From positions 248,001-312,000 of the forward strand of contig BCIM01000009.1 in NCBI GenBank assembly GCA_039545315.1: a stretch of DNA of 64,000 bases, read 5' to 3'. This DNA comes from Kondoa malvinella (taxonomy: Eukaryota > Basidiomycota > Agaricostilbomycetes > Agaricostilbales > Kondoaceae). Shown here piece after piece: positions 1-14,395 of the stretch (position 1 is its first letter; each line of letters begins with the position of its first letter). The position numbers and the translations under genes are program-made. The notes beneath the pieces are model-generated. The model was not told where the DNA came from. It did no database searches and saw only the letters and a list, made by a program, of their open reading frames with translations.

Positions 1-1938
1 TGCGGTTCAACGCTTTCGCCCCTACTCATCCTGGTCAACTTTTACCAGTCCTTCATTTCGGTATGTCTAAATAGCTCTATTGATCTCATCATATCATTAA
101 CGGCCTTGTATAGCTGGCAGAGACGCAACGGACGAAATTTTGGTGAATTTATCGCTCGTACCATACTGCCGGTAGTCGGGGCTCATGCGGGGTCAATAAT
201 TTCTGCGATAACAGGCCTATCACCCAGAATACGCCATGAAGCTGATCAATTCATTCGTCGTTGGCACTATTGCACCACAAGACTTTTCAACCACCAAAGA
301 TTGGAAGCCTCTTCTACCACCTCTTCACGCTAACACGCATTGGCCAACTGATATTGCGACTTTCAAAGCCGTCCCTTCTATGAAGACCTCCCTTGCTCAA
401 CTAGCAGAGAACAATGGCGCTATTCCTCAAGCTTGGAAAGACCAGCCAATGTATATCGACCCTGAACTACTCGAACCACCTACTCCGCTCGTGGACCCTG
501 AACAACAGAAGGCCATCACTACTTCCTTCCGCGCTCTACGCCAAGAACTAGAAGACAGCGGCGTATTCGAAGAAGGTCGCATTCACATTTTCAAGACTCA
601 ATTCCTCCGCGTTGGCGGTCTGCTCTTAGCATTCATGTTGACGTTCAAATACGCACAGAATTGGTGGCAGACCATGTTGTCGGCTGTTCTATTGGGTGGA
701 TTTTGGCATCAAGCAATGTTTTTGGCTCATGATGCTGGTCATACCGAGATTACGGCCGATCAGACAAAGGATAAGCTCATTGGTGGTTTTATTGCTTCCT
801 GGATGATGGGCATGAGCTTGGGCTGGTGGTGCGTTGTCTGTCCTTGTTAAGACGGCGCTTGTCTAACCCTACGCTTTGACAGGTCATCCCAACACAATGT
901 TCACCATATCGTACCAAATGAGCCGGACGTAAGTCTGATCAATGCAGGAGTATGGATATTGCTCAAGTATTGTCGACAGCACGATCCCGATATTCAGCTC
1001 ATGCCGCTGTTCGCCTTCAGCCAAAGAGCCCTTAAAGGCGTCCAGTCAACCTATCACCGCGCTTCCATGCCAGCTACCGACTTTACTCTACTCCTTGTCA
1101 GCTGCCAGCACCTATATTTCTATGCCATCATGCTCTTTGCTCGTTTCTCGCTACTTGGCAAGGTACGATTTTTTCAGCTCATTGCTTACATATGTTAAGG
1201 CAACATGCTTTGTACAGAGCTACGAATACATTTTCTTGCGCGCTCCGAACAACTGGTTCAAGAAGTACGAATTAGCTGGTATCGCCTTCTTCTACGCTTG
1301 GTTCAGCGCTTGTCTATACACCATCGATGCCGGATCACCTATCAAGAGCTGGGCACTCCGAGCAGCTTTCGTCCTAACTGCTTTGGCTACTACTGCGCCC
1401 ATTCATGTGCAAATTGTGCTGGTCAGTCGTTGCAAGCTCCTGTTGACTGTTCCTCATGCTGCTCGTTTCCCGCTGACAGTCACACTCCGCGCAATCTTCA
1501 GAAGATGTCGGACCATATGAATCGTTTGCCGCTCGTCAGCTACGAACGACCATGGACATTGCCTGCCCACGCTGGTTGGACTGGATCCACGGTGGCCTGC
1601 ATCAACAAATCGCTCATCATCTCTTCCCTCGCTGCCCTCGACCTTTGTTGAGAGAAGTTTCGGCCAAGGTTCAAGCCTGGGCTGATAGGACCGAGTGAGC
1701 AGCGCTTCATCTCGAGTGTATACTCGTGTTGACGACTAGCTTGATTCACAGAGGCGTCAACTTTGAGTCCAGAGGATTTGTTTCTAGCAACTTCAAAATC
1801 CAAAACATGCTTTCAGATGTGAGTCTTTCCGCCGCTTCAATCCGAATGGCGCTGACAGTCATATAGATCGCACAACAAGCCGGAGTCCTGCGCGGAGTCG
1901 CTCTGCAGATCAAGGACGGGACGCTACATATGGAATGA
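1..1938 (+). CDS. Delta-8 sphingolipid desaturase, cytochrome b5 fusion (5' end missing)
   Basis: Membrane desaturase that would insert the delta-8 double bond into the long-chain base of ceramides in the ER, on the route to fungal glucosylceramide. Seen: an N-terminal cytochrome-b5 heme domain (HPGQ, AGRDATDE, then AYHPEYAMK), split by introns 61-113 and 143-214. The catalytic domain follows with histidine boxes HDAGH (about 730), HNVHH (about 895) and QIAHH (about 1605), and hydrophobic stretches between them. Further introns are 829-882, 929-979, 1160-1217, 1422-1479, 1695-1751 and 1819-1866; the last exon ends in TGA at 1936-1938. QxxHH in the third box, with the b5 fusion, is typical of front-end desaturases. 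The start codon lies outside the window. A delta-5/6 fatty-acid desaturase is the main alternative, but the sequence fits the fungal sphingolipid type better. Confidence 0.9.
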
Positions 1939-2317
1939 TTCTGCAATCGTTTTCGTTTGGGATAAGCACTTGAGTATCTTATTTATTTGCAGGGACAAGG
2001 CATTAAGGGAAAGTACTGGAGGGGTATACCACATAGACTCAAAAGTAGCAGCACAATCGCTTTCTGTATCGTTTTGAATAGTCTCCCAGCTTGCATCGAA
2101 TGGCATTGAGCCTTCAGACCTCCTTCCTGTCTCATATCGAACGTGCATACAGGTCTAATGAGAATTGCAGATTCAATATAGTTTACAAGTCTAAAAGATT
2201 CCCAACGAGCTTTCTGCAGCTTTATTGTTACAACATGTACTACTGAATGACCAAACTGAAGAATGCCGATACTGAAGAGAGATGTGGTACATCGAAGGCT
2301 GAAGAGGCTAGTTGTCG
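1939..2317. other. Intergenic 3' region between convergent genes
   Basis: About 380 bp between the desaturase stop and the SNF1 stop. It must hold both 3' UTRs and poly(A) signals. I see no protein-like reading frame here; the minus-strand frames in it are arginine- or low-complexity-rich shadows. Confidence 0.6.
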
Positions 2318-4779
<2,462 letters not shown>

Positions 4780-5623
4780 GATTTGCTGCCTCTTGCTTGT
4801 ATTGCTGGTCGCTTGTATGGAATATCACAAGGCCGTCAAGGGTATAGCAGCTAGCACAGGGCAGACAGAAGAGATTAGACCAGGTTCGGGCCCTGATGAC
4901 AGCGTTGGGCGGTCGACGGGTTGTAAGGCGTGCCGTTCCGCTAAGCACTCAGGCAAGGTCAGCAGCGTAATTCTTCGCTGTTGCTGCTTCTGATCTGGCT
5001 GGCTTTCGTACGTAAATGCTGCTCGTGTCGGAGCAAACAAGGTTTTTTACACTTCTCGCTTCTTACGCCAGTCCGACGACCCTGTACAGGTATTGCGTCG
5101 TACAAGGAAATCGTCTATCTGGCCATTTTACCCGTCGTAGTAATCCAAGTCTGCGAAAGCCTCCATTTGACGGCACAACCTCGAAGAAATCGACCTGACC
5201 TATCCCCTGCTTTAAGGCTCGGCTTCTCGGTTTAGGACATGCTCGGTCTATCTGGAATCATGACGTATCTCTCTTCCTATTCGCACCCGGAGACGGATGT
5301 CACGCTCGTCTGTCAATTTACAGACGCCAACTTCTCAAACTTCTTACCTTTGCTCCGTGAGAGCGTTGTTTGGCTCGTCTCATTCCCGAGCGATGATTCC
5401 TTCTGAATATGATGAAACTCTCTCTGTTCAGTCTCAGACTCTCTCCTTCTCGTACTGTCATCTGCCCTTCGGACCTCGTCTTGTCCCATTTTCGTGACTT
5501 GCTTTGACTTGTCCAGCTCTGAGCCGTATATCCCACTGCTTTCTGCTCTTCTATCTTCTCAAAGCCGAGTCCGTCTTCTGGTCCGTCAAGAATCTCCCCT
5601 CTTGTCGTTATCCAAATACCACC
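4780..5623. promoter_or_regulatory. Bidirectional promoter region SNF1 / coiled-coil gene
   Basis: About 840 bp between two divergent start codons. The half nearer the plus-strand gene is strongly pyrimidine-rich (CTCTCTCC and TCTTCT runs around 5410-5580), as is common just upstream of fungal transcription starts. Reading frames here are short, lack family resemblance and do not join onto either gene. Confidence 0.5.
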
Positions 5624-6897
5624 ATGTCTGCCGTCACCGAGTCTGAAGCCAACAGTGGTTTACTGGCCTTGCACGAAGCTGCCATCAGCTCAGCGCCAGC
5701 ACAAGAGTCCATCCATGCTGTGGCAGCATCGCATGAGCCCTCGCCTAATCCCGATGTATGTGAAATACTGCATTGCGGTGCTTTGCATGCGCTGACCAAA
5801 TATAACAGCGCACAGACGGTTCCTCATCAAAAGCCATGTCGACCACAGGTGATGAAGAGTCTGTTAGTCAACCATCACCTGTCACTTCAACATCGGACAC
5901 GACCCAGAATGAACCTTCTATACAAAGACCGGAACCAAGTCAAGTTCGTTCAAATCCGTCAGCTAGCCCAAAGACTTCTCCTCGTACTGGTTCTGCTCCC
6001 ATTCGAACTAAATTAGGCGCTCTGGCTTTCACTTCACCTAATGCTCAACGCGCTTCTGCTTCTTCTACCGCATCAACTTTCCAGATGTATAAAGACCAGA
6101 CTCCTGCTAGACCTTCAGCTGTTGGTTCCCGTACACCAGAGCCTCGCCCTCTTGTAGTAACTGCCTCTTTCCTCTCAAAGATGCATGCTCATGTCCCTTC
6201 CAGCAGGCAGACCAAAGCCAACAATCAGAGTATCACCAACACCACGATCGAACTCCCACAGCCTCCTATACAACTCTCCACCCTTCACACGCCTCACCTC
6301 CCTCCCAAACACATCGACCACGCATTTCTTCAGCAATGACTTCTGAACCTACACCCCGAGCCATGGGCACCCACATTACCGCTAAAATGATTGAAGAAGT
6401 CAGTGGAACGTTCGAAAAGCTTGCAGAAGAGTTTGCGAAAGTCGATGATGCCGTTCTGGTTTTACAAGATCAGAACCCGGGTAGGAAGTTGGATGAGCAT
6501 GTTAGGAGTGAATTGATGAGACGGAGGAATCAGGCGAGCGATATTTGTGATCAGTTGCATGAGGTTTGTCCTTTTCTCTCTTTTGATGCCGACTAGATGC
6601 TCACTTTGGTTGGTAGTATTGCGCGAATAATGGAATGACGATTTGGTGTCCTTCAACAGCGGCGATACAGAGGATGAGCGCGCATGTGGAAGAAGATATT
6701 CAGTTGGCGCAAGAGGAGCTCTCTGCTCTTGCTGCAAAGGGAAGAGATTGTCAGCATTTGCTCAAATGTGAGTTGTCGTCTTGTCAAGCTGGACCTGAGC
6801 TGATCTGGAATAGATCGGTGTGTGCTGTTGATTCAGCGATACTTCTGGGCTGTAAGGTTGAACCGAGTACGGTATCCTGCTATCTGAGTGAGTCCAC
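5624..6897 (+). CDS. Unrecognised Ser/Pro-rich protein with C-terminal helical region
   Basis: I do not recognise a family. ATG 5624 sits in a good context (ACCACCATGTC). Supported exons are 5624-5755, 5809-6229 and from 6334 on. The 6230-6333 intron restores the frame into the helical part, beginning TMTSEPTPRAMGTH. The first 200 residues are low-complexity (Ser, Thr, Pro, Gln) and probably disordered. From about residue 210 the protein is charged and helical (ITAKMIEEVSGTFEKLAEEF, then EEDIQLAQEELSALAAKG), suggesting a coiled coil. The intron near 6565-6620 is ambiguous (33 or 53 nt). The last exon, after GTGAGT at 6769, reads to a TGA at 6895-6897 with LLIQRYFWAVRLNRVRYPAI at the end. It could be a subunit of a small coiled-coil complex; no function is claimed. 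Confidence 0.6.
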
Positions 6898-7051
6898 TAT
6901 CTCTTGCTTTGCTCAGCAAGCTGATGAGCGGCAATAGTACAAATACTACTTAGACTGCGATGGATCGGCGATTGAATAATAGTCAATGTAATTCTTATCG
7001 AGCCTCTGCATATTACGATTCAATAGTTACAACCCTATTACACAACCTTTA

Positions 7052-7753
7052 CTATTCATCATAATTCTCCGAGTCGTTGACAGCATCCATCTGTTCATCC
7101 GCCGGTGTTTCCTCAGGCATTCCAGCAGCGACCGCAGCTTCATCTTCGTCCGTCTCAGCCTCGTCCTTCGACTTTGCCTTCTTCTTTCCCTTAGCTTTCG
7201 GTTTCGCTTCACCTCCTTCCTTTTTGGCTCTAGGTGCTCGAGGTTTCTTTGGCTTATCCGCTGCTGCTACCGGATCAGGTACATCCTTGACCATATCATT
7301 GAGGAAATCGTATTGGGCGTTTGATAATATCGCGCGTTTGCTGATTACCCTGTCAGCTTTGAAATCATAGAGTCTTGGAAAGGACATACAAATGATACAT
7401 GGTGACTTTCTTGGATCCACGTTGTGCAGCTTCTTCGGCTGCGGCTTCTACCAGATCACGCATAAAGCCTTCGCATGCTTTGGCTATTTGAAACAAACAA
7501 TGAGATTGCGCTGGGACAAAGACAGATAAACGACAGACAGACTGCTATAGGAGAGGCGGCCGCTATTTTGCCTACTTCCTCGTCGCTCTGTATGGCATCT
7601 CAGTCGGAACTCGATAGCGAGAGATGAGACTCACCTGCATCATCTTCTTGATTCTGCTCGGAGGTAGCGCTGCCGCTTTAGCTTTCGTCTGTGGGTCCGA
7701 AAACGTTGTCAGCTGAGATACACAGCACATGCACTCGCACCCACCTTTGACAT
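7052..7753 (-). CDS. NC2-alpha (DRAP1/Bur6)-type histone-fold protein
   Basis: Likely the alpha subunit of negative cofactor 2, which with NC2-beta binds TBP on promoters and blocks pre-initiation complex assembly. Splicing from ATG 7751-7753 gives MSKTKAKAAALPPSRIKKMM followed by QSDEEVGKIAAASPIA, the start of an H2A/NF-YC-type histone fold. The fold continues with CEGFMRDLVEAAAEEAAQR and VTMYHFKRAILSNAQYDFLN. The Asp-Phe-Leu then Val-Pro-Asp end of the fold (DFLNDMVKDVPDP) is characteristic of NC2-alpha and its relatives. The C-terminal 80 residues are Lys/Ala-rich and then acidic (KPKAKGKKKAKSKDEAETDE), unlike the short yeast protein. Introns are about 40-60 nt. The main alternative is a Dpb3/CHRAC-type histone-fold subunit, which shares the fold; the PPxRIKKMMQ-DEEVGK start favours NC2-alpha. 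Confidence 0.75.
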
Positions 7754-8605
7754 CTTTCAGTTGTTTTCGGATTGGCGAGTCGACTCGAGACGGCGAAGAC
7801 GTCTCTATGCAAGACCCGATGCTCGTACTTCCTGTGGCCGTATTGGTCCGCCGTTCGCTGTCGAGCGAGCGTTGCGCTTTGTGCAAGAACAAACTGGTTC
7901 AAGACAACCTGCCTTTACTGGCGATATCTCTCGATACTCTGCTGTCTGGCAAAAAGGCATCAAGCTGTTGAAACGGACTGCAGGCTCGTCTACAAAGTGT
8001 CCTATACTGTCCTATATTGGCTAGATTTGAACAGCACATCTCCCTAGTCTGTTTGTCAGCCCTTTCAACGAACAAATGAATCCTCGCGTACGGCTTAATT
8101 GCAGTCTGATACTTTCGGCATCCTTGAATCTCTTCCCTGCTGCCAGACCGTCTGTCCCTTTGCTGAAGATTGAAAGGAAGAAACCCTCATGCAGACGGAA
8201 CAGGCCGATAGCGATCTTGCAATTCGTCAAGTCTGATACTCAGCTGTTGGATGCGTCTATCCGTTCGCTAGATAAGAACAGAATAGTCTCGCTGGTTGCG
8301 GCCGTTGGAAGCCATCTTCCGTTTTATCTCTTGCGTCTTTCTCACAACCTGCTATTGGGCCGAGCTGAAGCTGGCAAGCTTTGAAGCCTTATCGCCTTCC
8401 ACGATGCTAGCCAAAAATACGTGTTAGACTAGCTATATCAGCCATTAGCCTCTTCCGGTCGCCAAGTATCGCTGTGCAAGCCGGGCGATGCTGTTTCAGA
8501 GCTATAAGAAGGCATCGTCTGCATGGTCATCTCTCTTTCCTAAACGCATCTCTGCCTCTTATATATTATATCTCTCTGAATCAAACTACTTCTGATCCTA
8601 CTACC
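7754..8605. promoter_or_regulatory. Bidirectional upstream region, no clear gene
   Basis: About 850 bp between the divergent NC2-alpha-type gene and the small gene at 8606. A TATA-like stretch (TTATATATTATATC) at about 8555-8572 precedes the plus-strand gene by about 35 bp. The open frames here are not protein-like, except for a short minus-strand frame broken by an in-frame TAG (see rejected items). Confidence 0.45.
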
Positions 8606-9070
8606 ATGCCTTTACCACCGTCGCGCTCAAACCTGCAACAAGAGCCGCTGCCCTTGCCGCCTGGTCCATATCAGCCCCCTCTTGCTTCTGTGAACATGAC
8701 CGAGGCAGAACGTCGCGAGGCAGACATTCGCATAATGGCCAGTGTACAGGCTCAACGAGAACGTTTGGCGCGCGCAAGAGCTACCCAGCTCCGAATCTGG
8801 CGTACCGCATATCGTCTTGGCTATGACGTACCTTTTTATAAGGTCAGTCAGATCTTGGCTCATGGCAATGACCAACTGAAAGCGTATCAGGATGCGTATT
8901 GGACCAGTGCTGATAACCCTAACATGGTCAACTACAACCAGCAGCAGCCCGAGTTGAATCATCTGGCCAACAACAAAGCAGTATGCGTAGTCGAGCAGCC
9001 GTCAGTGAATATGGCGCTCATAAGAAAGGGAGGAGCGTACTATGCTGTTAAGCTGCACCAGGGGAATTGA
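8606..9070 (+). CDS. Small unrecognised protein, 154 aa, single exon
   Basis: Open frame from ATG 8606 (context CTACCATGCC) to TGA 9070. A TATA-like element lies about 35 bp upstream and a pyrimidine-rich leader comes before the ATG. The first 35 residues are rich in Pro/Leu/Gln. The middle is charged and helical (TEAERREADIRIMASVQAQR). A segment with aromatic residues follows (LRIWRTAYRLGYDVPFYK), then a Gln/Asn-rich tail. No signal peptide, membrane segment or known motif is visible. It lies 118 bp upstream of the CFIm25 start on the same strand. Its upstream TATA-like element and good ATG context make it more likely real than a chance frame, but function is unknown. Confidence 0.5.
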   Translation: MPLPPSRSNLQQEPLPLPPGPYQPPLASVNMTEAERREADIRIMASVQAQRERLARARATQLRIWRTAYRLGYDVPFYKVSQILAHGNDQLKAYQDAYWTSADNPNMVNYNQQQPELNHLANNKAVCVVEQPSVNMALIRKGGAYYAVKLHQGN

Positions 9071-9188
9071 ATCATGTACTGCCTATTGCCTCACTGTTGC
9101 AAATCCCTGCATGTCGAGTAATTCACGAGACAGAGGTCGACAGCACACCATCATCTGGACTTGAGCTATAGCCAATCTCTGCTTCAGT

Positions 9189-10452
9189 ATGACTTCCACG
9201 CTCACCTTGTACGTTTAGCCCTAGCTTGTACACTTAAGCGCAAAGCTCCTGCAACGCGAACCCTTTTGGCTCATTTCCTTTGCCGCGCTTGTGCTGTCAA
9301 CAGATACCCGCTACAGAACTATACGTTTGGAGTGAAAGAGACTCAGTTGTAGGTGTATGCTCTGCGCCTGTGCCCGAAGCTGAGGAGTTGTGTTTACAGC
9401 GTGATTCGCATGTTTGGACTGTCAAGTTCTGAAGCAGCTTTCTGCCAACAGACATGAAGAGGATCCATCAGTGACTGCTCGTCTAGCAAGGTTACAGAAT
9501 GACTATGAAGCATTGGGCATGAGGAGGACAGCTGAAGGTGCGTTGAGGCGGTCTTTTGAGCGGATGCCGCTGAAGTGTCTGTCTGATGTACAGGTATCAT
9601 GCTGGTACATGAGCACGGGCATCCCCATATCCTTATGCTGTGTGTCAAGGCCTTGTCATAGGCATTCGTGTCTTACTAACGTATCCTTCGCACAGGCAAA
9701 TCGCAAATGCTTTCTTCAAGCTGTACGTTCCGTTGCGCAGGTTTAGAACAACTCTGGAGCTTGCTGTAGACCAGGCGACTACCTCAAACCAGGCGAAGGG
9801 GACGACGTAGGTCTGAAACGAAGATTAGACGAGAAGCTTGCTCCTTCGCACGCATCTGGTAGGTGTCCCTTTCAGATAAGCATAAAGATCCTCATGTGGA
9901 ATCCGTATCTACAGCCATGTCTGGACAATTCACCGAAGAACAAGGTGTGCATTCAGGTTGGGAAATCAGCGAATGCCTCGCACAATGGTGGCGCCCTAAC
10001 TTTGAGCAATTCATGGTGCGTGATGATAGGCTTTTTGCGCTACCGGTGTTAATGACTCAGTGTGTCGCACAGTACCCCTACTGTCCTGCGCATGTGACGA
10101 AACCGAAAGAATGCAAATCGCTGTATGCTGTGCAATTACCTGAACGAAGTCAGTCCGGATAATCTCTCTTGAGCATTGCTCATAGGTGCCTTTCCACTTG
10201 ATAGAAGTACTCTCTGTGCCGAAGAACATGAAACTATTGGCCATCCCCCTGTTTGAGCTTTATGATGTGCGTGAAGGACTTCCAGATTGGCAGTTGTGTT
10301 CATTCTGATCTTCTCTTGTGGCACAGAACTCTGCTCGCTATGGACCACAGCTTGGTATGTCTGCTCCCTGCTGACCTGGTAGAGTTCGCTTATACCTATG
10401 CTTAGCATCTATCCCCTTCTTGCTGTCAAGGTTCCAATTCATCTACGCATGA
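9189..10452 (+). CDS. NUDT21: Cleavage factor Im 25-kDa subunit (NUDT21/CPSF5)
   Basis: RNA-binding subunit of cleavage factor Im, which recognises UGUA elements and guides poly(A)-site choice in the nucleus. Splicing of about nine small exons gives MTSTLTLYPLQNYTFGVKET, then [96 protein letters not shown] and finally LSRFQFIYA before TGA 10450-10452. This matches CFIm25 end to end. The Nudix box is degenerate (the REUXEE glutamates are replaced), as in human CFIm25, so it should bind but not hydrolyse nucleotides. Introns include 9209-9303 and 9349-9451. About 205 residues, the usual length. CFIm is absent from budding yeast, so its presence fits a basidiomycete. Confidence 0.93.
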
Positions 10453-10701
10453 TCTGTAAGGCTTATCGGGAAGAGTAAGGGCACACTTGTACATTAGAGA
10501 AGGCGATTAGAAGCTACCTTCGCCAACGCGTAATTAGACCTCTCCATCTTTCTTGTTCAGCAACCCCTATCTGCTCTGATCAAGTGGCTACTTTTGCTTA
10601 ATCTGCTACAACCACAGCTTGGCTCTCACAAGCAGCTGAGCTTATCGCAGCCCTCCCTATCGGACGCAGCATCCCCACATTTCACACTGCTCGTACTCGC
10701 A

Positions 10702-12956
10702 ATGGCCCGTCTCTGCGCTCTCAAGCTCGAGATCATCTGTTCCCAAGGCTCTGAGGCCGACAAGCACTTTCCTCTGGTCTTGTACGTTCACACACTTCGT
10801 TCATCAGATGATGCTATCCTTGCTTTGTGCTCATTTCGCTTGGTCGGATTAGGTCCAATGGCTCGTTCAAGATTGGCAGAGCATCGGCTAGTGGGTGCGT
10901 ATGCATGCTATAGATATCCGCTCTATGCTGATGTCATTGCGGCGTCGCAGCAATGAGAAGTGCCTTCCCGGAAACGGTCTCTTCGAATCCAAGGTCATGA
11001 GCCGTAATCACGCTACCATCACTGTCAAAGGCGATAAAGTATGCTATGTGTCTTTCCTCTTCGTAATGTGCTAACGCGAAAACCAGGTGTTTGTCCAAGA
11101 CGGCACGGATTCGAAAGGTCGGTGCTTTGGCAGTCAGCTAGCTTCTGGCTCAAGTTGCACATTGAATGGACAGGCAGCTCCCATGGTACCTACCTCGGAA
11201 GCAACGGATCGACCGATCTCTTGCAACGTTTGACTACTGAACCTCATTCACTCAAATCTGGCGATGTCCTCAGCTTTGGGAAGCATGTCTATGGCGATGA
11301 TTACCAAGGTCAGCAAGATGTCTGATATGCTCCATCGAGAGCTGATCTGGCTTTGGGTGACAGCCACCAATTGTCAACCGGTCCAAGTCAGGGTGAAAAT
11401 CATCTCGAACGAAACCAAGCCCAAAGTCATGCGTCGGCAATTCGGTCTAGTCACAGATGAAAGCGACGGCGATCTCTCCTTGGACGAATTGGAAGCTTTG
11501 CCCAACCCTTCTGTCCCTGCACCGTCAGCCCGAACTCCTGCTGAGAAGATGATCGACGAGAACTCTCCTCCAACTATCTTGCGCAACGCTAGACGTGGTC
11601 GTCCTAATACTTCAGCCAACGATGACTCGGAAATGGAGATCTCTCGCGGTCCTTCACGAGTCGCCAGTCCTGCTGTCTCTGCTTTGCCAAATGGACATCA
11701 TTATCAAATGTTTGACGACTGCGACGTCGACGACAACCTCGCAGAGCTCGTAGGTATCGCAAACGGTAATGCTGCCGATTTTGCCTCAGGCAAGTCTTCG
11801 GTGGCTGTCAATGCATAGTTCTGACTTATGCTGCTGCATTCAGTCGACGAAAGGCAAGGGAGTGCTCCAGCCAGCGAAGCTTACTCTCCTGCTCCTGCCG
11901 AAGTTTCTTCCAGTCCAGTCTCCGAGCGCGACTCATCTCCACCAGTAAGCGACTCTGATGCCCTTGCCAGCCCTGTCACTTCAGTCCACGATGACAACGA
12001 ATACAAATTTGTCAGAGCTAGTCATACTAGCGACGAAGAGTTGGCCATCGAGAAGCCTGTCAAAAGCTGGAATGCGAATATGGCAGCCTTTGCTATGACT
12101 TGCGAACCATTTATGGAGGACGAGATCGACTTCGACCAGACGCAAGCTTTCCCAATGCAAGATGACATGAATTTCGACTATGGAAACGCTCCCCAAGCGC
12201 AAGATGTCATTCCCAGCTCTGTTGCAGATGAAGTCACGGCTGAGATGGATACTTTCATGGCTTCTGATGGGCTTGATCCTTTCTTGCCGGACAACAAGTC
12301 TGAAGCCGATCCATTCGAAGAATCTCAAGGTGCTCGGGATAAGATCGAAGAGCCATTAAATGTCTTCGCTGAAGGTATGCAAAGTGCTCTGTGCGCCTTC
12401 TGACACTAAGGCAGCCCTCTTGCATACAGTCCCTTCTATCCGCACTCCAATCCAAGAACACTCTACTGAATGCCCACTTGCGCCTGATCTCGACCAAGAC
12501 TTGCATGTCTCGCCTCGTTACACTTTCGCCCGCTCTGGCTCACCTCCCGCCACCGATCCAGCTGCAGAGAGAACAGAGGCTATGAGCAAGATTCATGCGG
12601 CCCTCCAAAAGATGAAAGCCAGTATCGAGAACCTGCAGGGACACCATATTGACTCAGAGGCGGGTGACAGCTCAGAAGTGATGACTAAGGTCAGTCAACA
12701 GTCGCCTACCAAAATCGTCGCTGAATTGTTCTGTCAGCCATCACTGAAACGAAAGTATGACGAGATCGAAGAGAGTACAGTCGGCGACCTCTTACCATCG
12801 ACTTCCACGATTGTGCCAGCCGTTCAGGTTACACACCTCAGCAAAAGGCAACGAATCACTACTTTCACAAAGAGGGTTGCTGTTGCTGGTTGCTGGATGG
12901 CTTTGGGATCAGTTGCTACCGTTATCGGTCTCGCTAGTATGGCGGATGAGGATTGA
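10702..12956 (+). CDS. Tail-anchored FHA-domain protein (SLMAP/Far9-Far10-like)
   Basis: Phosphothreonine-binding FHA protein with a C-terminal membrane anchor, the layout of the STRIPAK subunit SLMAP (Far9/Far10, PRO45), which ties the phosphatase complex to ER/nuclear membranes. From ATG 10702 the spliced protein has SNGSFKIGRASASGNEKC, the FHA core FESKVMSRNHATITVKGDK and SSHGTYL, then LKSGDVLSFG. A long acidic, Ser/Pro-rich linker follows, then a short helical stretch (ERTEAMSKIHAALQKMKASI). The tail is basic (KRQRITTFTKR) followed by the hydrophobic VAVAGCWMALGSVATVIGLA and a short acidic end. One intron, 11790-11843, starts with GC (G|GCAAGT) rather than GT; without removing it the frame stops at 11818. 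The family call is inferred from domain order; another tail-anchored FHA protein is possible. Confidence 0.7.
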
Positions 12957-13116
12957 GCTGGTTTTCGTATGTTGTTTGTTTTGTAAGGACCTTTCATCTG
13001 TATTTCTTCCTCATCGGTATGCCTTGAACTTGTAAGCTAGCTTCGCCATAACCTCATCCGTATACATTTTGTAACACCTGGTCATTTGAATACAATGCAT
13101 GCTCGTTTCCCCTTTT

Positions 13117-14138
13117 CTACCTTTGCAATTCTACTGTCCATACGACCGACTTGTCTGTTTCTATTGTGATCTCACTTGATTTGAGGTGATTTGAGGTCGA
13201 GACTATTGTCCCAAAAGAAGTTTCCCAATTAGCTACACCTAGTTATTAGCCAAAGTTCACTTGTGACAGGTTGAGAGAGCTTACCAACATCCCATTCCAG
13301 GCCTGAAGTGGTGATCCTCGCGCTGTCGCACCCAATCGGCAATATTCCACAAGTCGGACCTTGCCTGTCGAGATTGACTTGCAAGACATGCTTTCCCTAT
13401 AACCTTGTGAGTCAATGATGCATAAAGAACAGGAGAAACCTTTACCGGCCCAAGTATGCAAGCCATACTCTGCTCGCTGAAAGCCCAAACTGCTGATGTA
13501 CGCTCTTGCGACAGCTTGTTGAGTGTATGCAGCGTATGGAAAGTTTGATCTAGTCTGCCAGTGAGACCGCCGAGAATCAGAATGTGAAACTACAGGAGAC
13601 AATGAGGCTGAAGATCAATGTCTGAAGATGTAGCAGCTGACTGGCGATGCCTTTTTCTCGGCAGCTTCGACTTCTGTTAGACACTTGCCCAAATCTGTCG
13701 AGTATTGATCCGGGTCATGTTTCACTTGCACTCCCTGCGATGAATTGGCCTTGACTCAAGCTGCTAGATTTCCATGGCTCACAAGTCTAGCATAGTAGTC
13801 TCTTACATTTTGCTTGAGCGAGTCGAAATCGCCCTTGATGAGGTCAGGCAAGTACCTTCACCTTGATCAGTGCCGCAAAGACCAATAATGGGAGCAACCT
13901 TACTTCTGTCTGTTCTGCTCTGTCCCGCAGACGTCGTACAATCTGTTTGCTCCGCCGTCCGCGCAGATCCTCAAGCTAGCTATGCGGTGGCCATGAGCTG
14001 ACAATCTGGCAGATCCTAGGCAGACGCACAGTGCTTCCAGAGTGCTTCTAGCTGTGCCAGACTGCCGATAGGTTCATTGACGATAATCAGAGCAGAGTCA
14101 TCTGTTGACTCTAGCGGATTCGACCAATGAAAGACCAT
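13117..14138 (-). CDS. Thiamine pyrophosphokinase
   Basis: Transfers pyrophosphate from ATP to thiamine to make the cofactor thiamine diphosphate in the cytosol. Spliced from ATG 14136-14138 it shows the family motifs in order: LRICADGGANRLYD, YLPDLIKGDFDSL, DQYSTDLGKCL and LILGGLTGRLDQTFHTLH. The C-terminal beta-sandwich domain reads LQVNLDRQG, GILPIGCDSARITTSGLEWD, then (after an intron at about 13220-13275) SFGTIVSTSNHLKSSEI and ETDKSVVWTVELQR before TAG at 13117-13119. The last exon is easy to miss because the intron carries stops in frame. About 250 residues, slightly short of the usual 270-320. It converges on the FHA gene with 160 bp between stops. An ATG further upstream cannot be excluded. 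Confidence 0.88.
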
Positions 14139-14395
14139 CCTTTCGCGAGCCCAGGCAGTGTGCACGGAAGAACAGCGACCAGAGAAGCTATTGAATGCGA
14201 CACAGGATTGCAACAGCCGCGTAGAAGACTAAAAGCCGGCGCAAACAGGCAGCCTGGATTCGCCTGAGGCACAGCAATCCTTGGGCTTGGTGACTGGTCA
14301 AGGAGCTCAGGATAAGACTCTGTGAAGGAAGACAGCTCTCGAGGACGGCTAGCGTGCTCCGTCGTTGGACATCATCGACTTGTCTGATCAAAGAT

